Assembly: GCA_013298325.1 (NCBI GenBank)
Contig: JAAFHJ010000252.1
Location: forward strand, 1-7,088
From: Myxococcales bacterium
Lineage (GTDB): Bacteria; Myxococcota_A; Polyangia; Polyangiales; Polyangiaceae
Length of the DNA: 7,088 bases
Direction: 5' to 3'
Under the pieces are notes generated by a model. That model was not told where the DNA came from. It was given only the letters and a program-made list of their open reading frames with translations, and did not search any database. Of the stretch, positions 1 to 5,590 are shown in pieces. Positions within the stretch are counted from its first letter, which is position 1, and each line of letters opens with the position of its first letter. Position numbers and translations under genes: made by a program.

Positions 1-437
1 ACCGCCGCGAGAAATGTGCAGAATGCACGCAACGAGCGACGCTCGCGGAGGTCGCGCGGCACGGCGCCTAGAAGGGCCGCAAAGAGGGCACTCAGCAGAA
101 AAAATGCAGCGATTGCCAAAGGGAGCGCCCGCCGGAGCACCGGGCGTACGTCCCCCCAGGAGGCGAGGAGCGCTTCCGCCATCTGGCGATCGAGAGGCGT
201 GCGATAGCTGTAGACTGCACCTGCTTGAACGAGCACGACCGCCGCCACCGAAGCCCCCAGGACGACCTGCGCGGGGCGCCCCTTCGCGAGCATGCCGAGC
301 GAAACGAGGAGGGCAACGTCGGCGGCAAGCGCCAGAAAACTTGCATGATGCAAGCTTCCGGCCCCCGCGAGCGCGACGACCGAGGGGGCGATCGCCATCG
401 GCAGCAGAAGGAGGAGGTGCAGAGGCTCGCGGCGCAC
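1..437 (-). CDS. Multi-pass membrane protein, C-terminus beyond left edge
   Basis: This frame is open from a GTG at 437 to the window edge, giving 145 complete codons and no stop. A TAA lies in frame three codons upstream of the GTG, so translation cannot start earlier. An internal ATG at codon 14 is possible but would cut the first hydrophobic segment. Hydrophobic stretches lie at about residues 6-26 (with a run of five leucines), 32-50, 57-77 and 105-127, and a fifth may begin near 137. Short charged loops separate them, including residues 79-85 (RTPLDRQ) and 127-136 (PRDLRERRSL). Four or five N-terminal helices followed by more protein, with a loop and amphipathic stretch before the fourth helix, resemble the membrane part of LtaS-like sulfatase/phosphotransferase proteins. 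That likeness is from memory and weak; a transporter or other integral membrane protein is equally possible. It follows the nadR-like stop by 12 bases and should be the last visible gene of the operon. Two exact copies of the TGCA-N3-TGCA palindrome lie inside it. Confidence 0.72.
   Translation of the reverse strand, partial: MRREPLHLLLLLPMAIAPSVVALAGAGSLHHASFLALAADVALLVSLGMLAKGRPAQVVLGASVAAVVLVQAGAVYSYRTPLDRQMAEALLASWGDVRPVLRRALPLAIAAFFLLSALFAALLGAVPRDLRERRSLRAFCTFLAA
17..27. repeat. TGCA-N3-TGCA palindrome, copy 1
   Basis: The sequence is TGCAGAATGCA, flanked by G and C so that GTGCA pairs with TGCAC. It lies in the membrane protein gene. The minus-strand codons are CGT GCA TTC TGC ACA, with the first T of the motif at codon position 3. 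Confidence 0.8.
342..352. repeat. TGCA-N3-TGCA palindrome, copy 2
   Basis: The sequence is TGCATGATGCA, with a flanking T and A extending the arms to TTGCA/TGCAA. It lies in the membrane protein gene. The minus-strand codons are TTG CAT CAT GCA AGT (motif at codon position 2), all AT-leaning choices in a GC-rich gene. Confidence 0.8.
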
Positions 438-449
438 GCCGGCCGCTTA

Positions 450-1406
450 TCACGCGAGCGCGCGGAGCGCGGCTTCCAGACGGGCGGTAGCGTGGCCCCC
501 GATCACCGTGTATCGGCGCCCCGCCGCCTTCAGAAGGTCTTCGCAGCGGGCAAAAAACCCGGGGCGTGTATCGGGCCGGTAGCGAACGGGATCGGCGACC
601 CACGGGAGATCGGGCGCGAGGAGCAGGGTGTGCGCGTAGGGCCGCGCGAGGGCGCGGGCGACCGTCGCGCCGTCGAGGGGGCGCCCGAATTCCTCGGCCC
701 AGGCAACGGTCACAAGAGGATCGGTGTCGCAAAAGAGCCGTCGCGTCGCCCGGCGCGCGAGCGACTCCTCCACGGCGATCTGCCCGGCGACAATCAGCGG
801 AAAGTCGGCCGCCGCCTCGTCGCCGTCAAAGGCCTCGAGGAGGGAACGGGCGTACTCAGGGACGGCCACCGTGCCGAAATGACGGGCCAATTCGGTTGTG
901 AGCGTGCTCTTCCCGCAGGACTCGGGGCCGACGATAGAGATTCGTTCCGTGTAATACGCACGTACTGGCGGCAGGAGCATGGAAGGGGCTCCCCAGGGGT
1001 CGCTTCGGAGCGCGGTACCGCTGGTGGGGACGCCGCTTCGGGCCCCATCGACAGGGACGAATCGAGCGCCGAGTTCCGCCGCAAGGCGGTGCCCATAGGC
1101 CTCCGACGCGAAGACGCGGTCGGGGGCAAAGGGGAGGACGCGACCGAGCGCCCCGCGCCAAAGGTTCCAAAAATCGGGAGTTTCTGAAGGGTCTTGCGGG
1201 AGCTCTTCGTCAAGGTGGACGACGGTGCAATCGGTGCAGAGCTCACGCATCCAGGCGGCGCGGAGCGCCCCGGGGATCGGCTCACGTGCCAGCGTCCCGA
1301 CGACGACGACGAGCTCGTCGCACAAAGCACGTGCAACCTGTACCAAGTGCAGGTGCCCCGCGTGCGGCGGGAGGAACTTGCCGAGGACCATGCCGCGGAT
1401 CGTCAT
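450..1406 (-). CDS. nadR: NadR-like NMN adenylyltransferase / ribosylnicotinamide kinase
   Basis: This is a 318-residue cytoplasmic protein with the two catalytic modules of NadR. The N-terminal nucleotidyltransferase carries GKFLPPHAGH at residues 9-18, which matches the GKFxPxHxGH signature, and TSGTALRSDPW at 128-138, equivalent to the ISGTKIRSNPF segment of enterobacterial NadR. The C-terminal kinase has a Walker A loop GPESCGKST at 160-168, EYAR at 184-187, DTD at 227-229 and PWVAD at 268-272, all at the expected places. In the family these domains make NAD from NMN and ATP, and NMN from nicotinamide riboside and ATP. The N-terminal helix-turn-helix repressor domain of enterobacterial NadR is absent, so this copy should be purely enzymatic. 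Its ATG overlaps the upstream stop as ATGA, which implies translational coupling to the A-T-R gene. Placement in a biosynthetic operon suggests cofactor supply to the reductase or a changed substrate; both are inferences. Confidence 0.9.
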   Translation of the reverse strand: MTIRGMVLGKFLPPHAGHLHLVQVARALCDELVVVVGTLAREPIPGALRAAWMRELCTDCTVVHLDEELPQDPSETPDFWNLWRGALGRVLPFAPDRVFASEAYGHRLAAELGARFVPVDGARSGVPTSGTALRSDPWGAPSMLLPPVRAYYTERISIVGPESCGKSTLTTELARHFGTVAVPEYARSLLEAFDGDEAAADFPLIVAGQIAVEESLARRATRRLFCDTDPLVTVAWAEEFGRPLDGATVARALARPYAHTLLLAPDLPWVADPVRYRPDTRPGFFARCEDLLKAAGRRYTVIGGHATARLEAALRALA

Positions 1407-3964
1407 GCCACCGCCGTGACGAGACGGAGCAGCGTCTGGCGAGGGTCGTTTGGTACGCCAAACGACGGGTCGAAGCGCCTCGCGGTAAGGCGAAAAAGCA
1501 TGTTACTATCGATATTTAAAGCGCTGTCTCGGTCGCTCACGCGAAGGAGTTCTAGAGCGGCGCGGCGTTCCAGGGGCAAGAGGGGGCTCCGATAGATGGC
1601 GTTGCGGAACTCTTCCGGCGGGACAATCGTCAGCGGGCGGCCGGCCGCCTCAAAGGCGGCGTAGAGGTCGTCGACCGTTGCCGGAGTCGCCGCGTAGACC
1701 GCCTTCGGCGGAGCGTCCTGTGCAGGATGCACGCACGCAAGAAGCGCTTCCACCACCGCGCCAAGCGGAACGGCATCGAAGGCGGCACCGAGAAAATGGC
1801 CCGACGGGCGCATTCCGAGCAGGTGGAGCGCGGCCGTGAGTGCGCGGAGGGGGCAGCGCCCGCTGGGGAGATCCTTGTCGTCGGCGACGACGAGCCCGAT
1901 GCGAATCACATGGGCCTGCGGATGCCCGGCGCACCACGCCTCGCCGAGCGCCTTGCTCTGGGCGTAGCCGCCGAAAATGCCTGCATCTTCCACGGAATGC
2001 GTCGGATCGAGGTTCATCCCCCCACCAACAAGGGTCGAAAACGCGAGAACGGCCAGGGACGACGCGAAGACGAGCTTGGTGCCGCTCGCAAGCAACGGCG
2101 CAAGCGGTGCCACATTTTCTGTGTATAACGCATCCATATTCGCGTCGATGCGTAGCGATGCGGCAAGGTGCACCACCATCGACGCCGCTGCCGCTTCCGC
2201 CGCAAGCAGCGCGTGATCGGCAAGGTCACCCACGACCGGCGTCGCCATGATCCCAAGCTCTTCGAGGCGGGCGTGCGCTTCTTGGTCGGTGCGCGCCCGC
2301 ACCAGGACGCGCAGGGGAACCCTCGCGCGGCCAAGGGCGCGCGCGAGGTGGGCACCGAGGAGGCCGGTCGCACCGGTGAGAAATACAGGGGCGACTCCGC
2401 TCGCCGTTTCCTCACCGCCTTTGGCGGCTCCGGGCGGACGAGCGGGTGCAGAGTGCATGTTTGTCGGCGCGCGCGGTGCTGTGTGCGGTGCGGGGAAGCG
2501 CGCAACGAGTTCGGCAACCGACGCGACCGCGTCCGGGCCCGCCGCGCCGACGACGCGGTCGAGATCGCGAAGCGTTGCGACGTCACTTAGCGCATCGCTC
2601 GGAAGGCAGATCCCCAGCTCCCCGTCGATGCCCGCCACGAACTCAATGCGCCGGAGCGAGTCGAGGCTGAGCGGATCGTCGACGCCGACGGGACGCCCCA
2701 GAATTGCCTCCGTCAGCCGATGAAGTTCCCAGGAAACTTCCTGAGTCTTTCCGCGCTCGGAAACCGTAGTTGCTCCGCGCAAGATGCGTGAAGGATGGAG
2801 GTGCCTCGGGAGCTGCATGTAGGACGCATGCAGTTCCTGGTCGTTGCAGGATGCATCCACTGTCGCGACGAGGCGCCCGTCGACGACCGCAACGAACGCC
2901 CGGCGAACGCCCGAGACGGCGCGCAAGCAGGCCTCAAGCTCCTCGGGGGCGACGAGCTTTCCGGCGATCTTCACCTGCCGATCGAGGCGCCCTTCGAAGG
3001 TCCACGAGCCGTCGGCTTCCTGGCGGACGCGATCGCCAGTCCGGTAGCCCTCGCTGGTAAATCGCGCGGCGGTGAGCGCATCGTCGTCGAGGTACCCGTG
3101 AGCGACCGCCGGCCCCGCGATCACGAGTTCCCCAGCTATGCATGCATACTGCACGCCTTCCAGCGGCACCCCGATCGACGGTCGGTTGCGGGCCGGGCCA
3201 TCCGCCGAGAGGACCTCCAGGCTTGTGCACACAGTCGCCTCCGTCGGACCATAGACGTTGACGATCCGGCGACGGCGGGCGTGGGCGCGAAGGGCGTGGG
3301 GCGGGCAGGGCTCCCCGCCCACAATGATCGTTTGAAGGCTCCGGGGGAGCGCCTCCGGGTCGATGTGGGCCAGGAGCGATGGGGGCAGGTCGGCGTGGGT
3401 GATCGCGTGGGTGTGTAAAAACGCGAGAAGGTCAGAAAAATTGCTCGTTGCGCCCGGGTAAGGGAAGAGCGTTGCACCTGCGTAGAGTGCCGTGCCGACG
3501 TCCGAAAAGCTTGCGTCGAACCCGGGAGACAGTGCCCAAAGTACGCGAGATTCCGACCCGATTTCAAATGCGGAAACTTGCGCACGAAGAAGCTCTTCAA
3601 CGCCGCCGAACCCGACGCAGACGCCCTTCGGCCGCCCCGTGCTCCCGCTCGTAAAGACGACCCAGGCGAGGCCTGCCAGCGCCCGCGCGTCGGCTGTCGC
3701 AAGGCGCTCCCGAAGGGCACGTCGATAGGGGGCCGGCGTGCTCGGATCGAGGGGGACGAATGTGGCGCCGACGGTGTGTGCGGCCAGAAGCTCCACAACC
3801 CACGAGGCATCGCGCGCCACTTCGCACACGAGAAACGTCTCCCCAACGCGGAGCTCCTTCGCGCGGCGGTCGACGGCGCTGCCGAGGTCCCCCCAGGAAA
3901 GCGCTCCGATGGCGGCCGTCTCCCGGTGGCGGTGCCTGGCGAGCGCGGCGACGAACGGCGTCAC
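1403..3964 (-). CDS. Adenylation-thiolation-reductase (A-T-R) NRPS-like enzyme
   Basis: This 853-residue single-module enzyme should activate a carboxylate with ATP, load it on a phosphopantetheine arm and release it reductively as an aldehyde or alcohol using NAD(P)H. The adenylation domain (about 1-412) shows A3 FTSGSTGRPKG (104-114), A4 FDASFSD (149-155), A5 NVYGPTEAT (236-244), A7 YRTGDR (307-312), A8 GRLDRQVKIAGK (325-336) and a catalytic Lys406 in ERGKTQ. The carrier domain (about 413-475) has phosphopantetheine site Ser436 in LSLDSL. After a Pro/Ala-rich linker (about 490-522) comes a thioester-reductase Rossmann domain with FLTGATGLLGAHL (528-540), Ser635/636, and Tyr667 and Lys671 in YAQSK. 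The GTG start overlaps the upstream stop as GTGA. The adenylation part is short: A3 sits near residue 104, whereas in full-length domains it is usually beyond 150. Carboxylic acid reductases share the A-T-R order but are usually longer. Asp150 at the amino-group-binding position favours an amino acid substrate. Confidence 0.93.
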   Translation of the reverse strand: MTPFVAALARHRHRETAAIGALSWGDLGSAVDRRAKELRVGETFLVCEVARDASWVVELLAAHTVGATFVPLDPSTPAPYRRALRERLATADARALAGLAWVVFTSGSTGRPKGVCVGFGGVEELLRAQVSAFEIGSESRVLWALSPGFDASFSDVGTALYAGATLFPYPGATSNFSDLLAFLHTHAITHADLPPSLLAHIDPEALPRSLQTIIVGGEPCPPHALRAHARRRRIVNVYGPTEATVCTSLEVLSADGPARNRPSIGVPLEGVQYACIAGELVIAGPAVAHGYLDDDALTAARFTSEGYRTGDRVRQEADGSWTFEGRLDRQVKIAGKLVAPEELEACLRAVSGVRRAFVAVVDGRLVATVDASCNDQELHASYMQLPRHLHPSRILRGATTVSERGKTQEVSWELHRLTEAILGRPVGVDDPLSLDSLRRIEFVAGIDGELGICLPSDALSDVATLRDLDRVVGAAGPDAVASVAELVARFPAPHTAPRAPTNMHSAPARPPGAAKGGEETASGVAPVFLTGATGLLGAHLARALGRARVPLRVLVRARTDQEAHARLEELGIMATPVVGDLADHALLAAEAAAASMVVHLAASLRIDANMDALYTENVAPLAPLLASGTKLVFASSLAVLAFSTLVGGGMNLDPTHSVEDAGIFGGYAQSKALGEAWCAGHPQAHVIRIGLVVADDKDLPSGRCPLRALTAALHLLGMRPSGHFLGAAFDAVPLGAVVEALLACVHPAQDAPPKAVYAATPATVDDLYAAFEAAGRPLTIVPPEEFRNAIYRSPLLPLERRAALELLRVSDRDSALNIDSNMLFRLTARRFDPSFGVPNDPRQTLLRLVTAVA
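1721..1731. repeat. TGCA-N3-TGCA palindrome, copy 3
   Basis: The sequence is TGCAGGATGCA, flanked by G and C. It lies in the reductase domain of the A-T-R gene. The minus-strand codons are GTG CAT CCT GCA CAG (motif at codon position 2). Confidence 0.8.
2447..2457. repeat. TGCA-N3-TGCA palindrome, copy 4
   Basis: The sequence is TGCAGAGTGCA. It lies in the Pro/Ala-rich linker between the carrier and reductase domains. The minus-strand codons are ATG CAC TCT GCA CCC (motif at codon position 2). The linker should be under little protein constraint here. Confidence 0.8.
2813..2833. repeat. Inverted repeat CTGCATG-N7-CATGCAG
   Basis: Perfect 7-base arms (2813-2819 and 2827-2833) flank a 7-base spacer in the C-terminal part of the adenylation domain. 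It looks like a wider-spaced relative of the TGCA-N3-TGCA motif and sits 12 bases from copy 5. Confidence 0.6.
2845..2855. repeat. TGCA-N3-TGCA palindrome, copy 5
   Basis: The sequence is TGCAGGATGCA, identical to the copy at 1721. It lies in the adenylation domain. The minus-strand codons are GAT GCA TCC TGC AAC, with the motif at codon position 3, a different phase from the copy at 1721. Confidence 0.8.
3143..3153. repeat. TGCA-N3-TGCA palindrome, copy 6
   Basis: The sequence is TGCATACTGCA (TGCAGTATGCA on the minus strand). A further TGCA directly precedes it at 3139-3142. The minus-strand codons are GTG CAG TAT GCA TGC ATA, including the rare isoleucine codon ATA. Confidence 0.8.
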
Positions 3965-4830
3965 GGCAGCGCCACGTAGTCGACGAGGGCCGACCCCGAG
4001 CAGCGTGCGTCAACCATCGGCGCCCCGCGATTGGTTGCATGATCGTTGAGGTTAACAACTCGAAAATCCAGGCTAAAACGCGTTCGCCCCGTGTCGCGCG
4101 GGAGGGTGCGATGGAAGTGGGCACCCGCGAACCAGAGCGTCCCGCCACGCGCGACCGCGAAACCTTCCTCGGCGCCGGTCACCGCCGGATCGAGGGGGCC
4201 GGTGAAGCCCGGGTAGTGGCTGAGTCCCGTCTCGCGCTTTTGCCAACCGAGCCGCTTCTCCAGGCCGGCCGCCCCCCATGCTTCGTAGGCGAAAAGCTCG
4301 GAGTCATTCGGTACTTCTTGGTCGAAACGCTCTTTGAAAAAGACGAAGGTCTCCTCCGCCGGGAGATCATTGAGGGCAACCCAGCCGACGATGAGTGAAG
4401 CGGGGTGCGCGTACCAGGTGTCCCGATGGGGGCGGTAGACCCCCTGGGCCCGCGGCTCGTGGTGGCCGCCCGAGTGGACGATCCGAAGGCGCGGTGGATC
4501 GACGACGATGCTCCCCGCATCGACGGCGAAACCACACGAGGCAAGGAGTTCCTTCTGGAGGAGATGAAAGCGCGTAGATGTATAAATTTCTTTGCGAACG
4601 GCACCGAGGACTGGGAACACGGCATCGTCGCCAAAGCGGGCGTGGGCGAGGCGCGGATCGCCGAGACCGGCCGCCGCAAAGTGCTCAGTCAGAAGCTCCT
4701 GGGCGGCATCGGCGAGCCGTACCGCTTCGGGGACCGGCTCGGTAAGGACGATCTCGCCGCGAAACAGGGCCGAACGCCCGTCGAGCGTACCGACGGTCTT
4801 TGCGTCTACTGAGGGGCGAATCGGGAGCAT
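3961..4830 (-). CDS. Fe(II)/2-oxoglutarate oxygenase, phytanoyl-CoA-dioxygenase-like
   Basis: This 289-residue protein is likely a cytoplasmic non-heme iron oxygenase that hydroxylates or otherwise oxidises a small substrate using 2-oxoglutarate and O2. The metal ligands read as His135 and Asp137 in the stretch PHRDTWYAHP (134-143), with His238 or His240 in GAHFHRTLP (236-244). The probable 2-oxoglutarate-binding arginine is Arg251 or Arg257 in GRTRFSLDFRVV (248-259). Start choice: the frame is open upstream to 5025, but that extension overlaps the methyltransferase by about 190 bases and is Arg-rich shadow sequence. The ATG at 4830 has a good ribosome-binding site and lies two bases after the methyltransferase stop. 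The stop overlaps the A-T-R start as GTGA. The gene carries no exact copy of the TGCA-N3-TGCA palindrome. The oxygenase fold is fairly clear, the substrate is unknown, and a halogenase role is unlikely because the HxD aspartate is present. Confidence 0.85.
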   Translation of the reverse strand: MLPIRPSVDAKTVGTLDGRSALFRGEIVLTEPVPEAVRLADAAQELLTEHFAAAGLGDPRLAHARFGDDAVFPVLGAVRKEIYTSTRFHLLQKELLASCGFAVDAGSIVVDPPRLRIVHSGGHHEPRAQGVYRPHRDTWYAHPASLIVGWVALNDLPAEETFVFFKERFDQEVPNDSELFAYEAWGAAGLEKRLGWQKRETGLSHYPGFTGPLDPAVTGAEEGFAVARGGTLWFAGAHFHRTLPRDTGRTRFSLDFRVVNLNDHATNRGAPMVDARCSGSALVDYVALP

Positions 4831-4832
4831 TG

Positions 4833-5585
4833 TTAACCTGCCTTCTTTGCGAGGATCAAACAGCGTAGATCGTCGACGCCGAGCGGGCGCTTGGTGAGAT
4901 CTCCGAAGACTGCGTCCACCCCAAAACCTGCATCCTGCAGCCGTTCCACGAGCTCGTGGGGGAAATAGAGGCGGATGGCGCTCTTGCGGACGCGCTCCTC
5001 GCCACCGGGCAGCAGCCAGGTCCACGTCTTGTGGAGGAGGCCGCGCGGGAGGTCGAGCTCCGAGGTCCGCAGAAGGGTGACCGGTCCGTGGCGGCTCGTC
5101 CCCCGCAGGATCTGTTGGCGCTCAAAGCGTCGCAAAATGCCAGGGGCACCAAGAAATTCAACGAGGTAGCGGCCACCGGGGCGAAGCGACTTCGCCGCGG
5201 CGGCGAAGATGGCGCGCGTCTGATGATCGTCGCCGTGGCCGATGCAGGTGCCGACCGTGTAGGCGCCGTCGCAGTCCTCCGCGACGAAGGAGGCAGCGTC
5301 GGCGGCGAGGAAGGTCGCCGCCTCGCCAACGCCCGCGGCGTTCGCGCGACGCTGGGCTTCGTCGGTGTAGGATGCAATTAAGTCGACACCGACGACGGAA
5401 AGACCGCGCGCCGCCAAGGGGATCGCGATCGTGCCGACGCCGCAGCCTTGGTCCAGAAGCCGCCGGCCGCCAAGCTCCGCCTGGATGAATGTGCAGAATG
5501 CATCGGTCTCGTCGGTCGGTCGCTGATCGAGGAAAAGATCAATCAGAAGTTCGTCGTAGAGGTCGTGAACCCAAGTCGTTTCCAT
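4833..5585 (-). CDS. Class I SAM-dependent methyltransferase
   Basis: This 250-residue protein has a Rossmann-type methyltransferase core. Motif I is LLDQGCGVG at residues 43-51, the acidic end of strand 2 is VVGVDL at 64-69 (Asp68 should bind the SAM ribose), an acidic strand-4 region lies near 104-117, and LRPGGRY sits at 134-140. The N-terminal 40 residues (acidic and aromatic, WVHDLYDELLIDLF) and the C-terminal part (about 150-250) would form the substrate cap. The length is typical for small-molecule N- or O-methyltransferases of natural-product and cofactor pathways; nothing in the motifs specifies the acceptor. The ATG at 5585 follows the upstream stop after 5 bases, with only a weak GAAAG-like ribosome-binding site, so coupling to the amidotransferase gene is likely. 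Two exact TGCA-N3-TGCA copies and one near-copy fall inside the gene. Confidence 0.9.
   Translation of the reverse strand: METTWVHDLYDELLIDLFLDQRPTDETDAFCTFIQAELGGRRLLDQGCGVGTIAIPLAARGLSVVGVDLIASYTDEAQRRANAAGVGEAATFLAADAASFVAEDCDGAYTVGTCIGHGDDHQTRAIFAAAAKSLRPGGRYLVEFLGAPGILRRFERQQILRGTSRHGPVTLLRTSELDLPRGLLHKTWTWLLPGGEERVRKSAIRLYFPHELVERLQDAGFGVDAVFGDLTKRPLGVDDLRCLILAKKAG
4837..4846 (-). promoter_or_regulatory. Ribosome-binding site of the oxygenase gene
   Basis: Read on the minus strand this is AGAAGGCAGG, with its last base 6 bases before the ATG at 4830. It lies inside the final codons of the methyltransferase gene. It is the clearest Shine-Dalgarno-like sequence in the window and decides the oxygenase start against the upstream in-frame extension to 5025. 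Confidence 0.65.
4929..4939. repeat. TGCA-N3-TGCA palindrome, copy 7
   Basis: The sequence is TGCATCCTGCA (TGCAGGATGCA on the minus strand), in the 3' part of the methyltransferase gene. The codons are CTG CAG GAT GCA GGT (motif at codon position 2). Confidence 0.8.
5492..5502. repeat. TGCA-N3-TGCA palindrome, copy 8
   Basis: The sequence is TGCAGAATGCA, in the 5' part of the methyltransferase gene. The minus-strand codons are GAT GCA TTC TGC ACA (motif at codon position 3), the same phase and core codons as copy 1 in an unrelated gene. Confidence 0.8.
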
Positions 5586-5590
5586 GGCGT

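Noticed and set aside
225..1187. Long plus-strand open frame of 320 codons
   Set aside because: It lies opposite the nadR-like gene (450-1406) and the membrane gene, is rich in Arg and Gly with no recognisable domain, and is the usual antisense artefact of GC-rich coding DNA.
2014..2586. Minus-strand open frame of 190 codons within the A-T-R region
   Set aside because: It is an alternative frame of the well-supported reductase domain, Ser/Arg-rich and without motifs.
2813..2833. Inverted repeat as a transcription terminator
   Set aside because: It is mid-gene, has short AT-containing arms and no following T-run in the direction of transcription.
388..3036. HIP1-like octamer GCGATCGC at 388-395 and 3029-3036
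   Set aside because: Only two copies occur and the word is GC-rich, so the excess over expectation is small compared with the TGCA-N3-TGCA motif.
4831..5025. N-terminal extension of the oxygenase by 65 residues
   Set aside because: The extension is Arg-rich, overlaps the methyltransferase coding region and lacks a ribosome-binding site; the ATG at 4830 has one.
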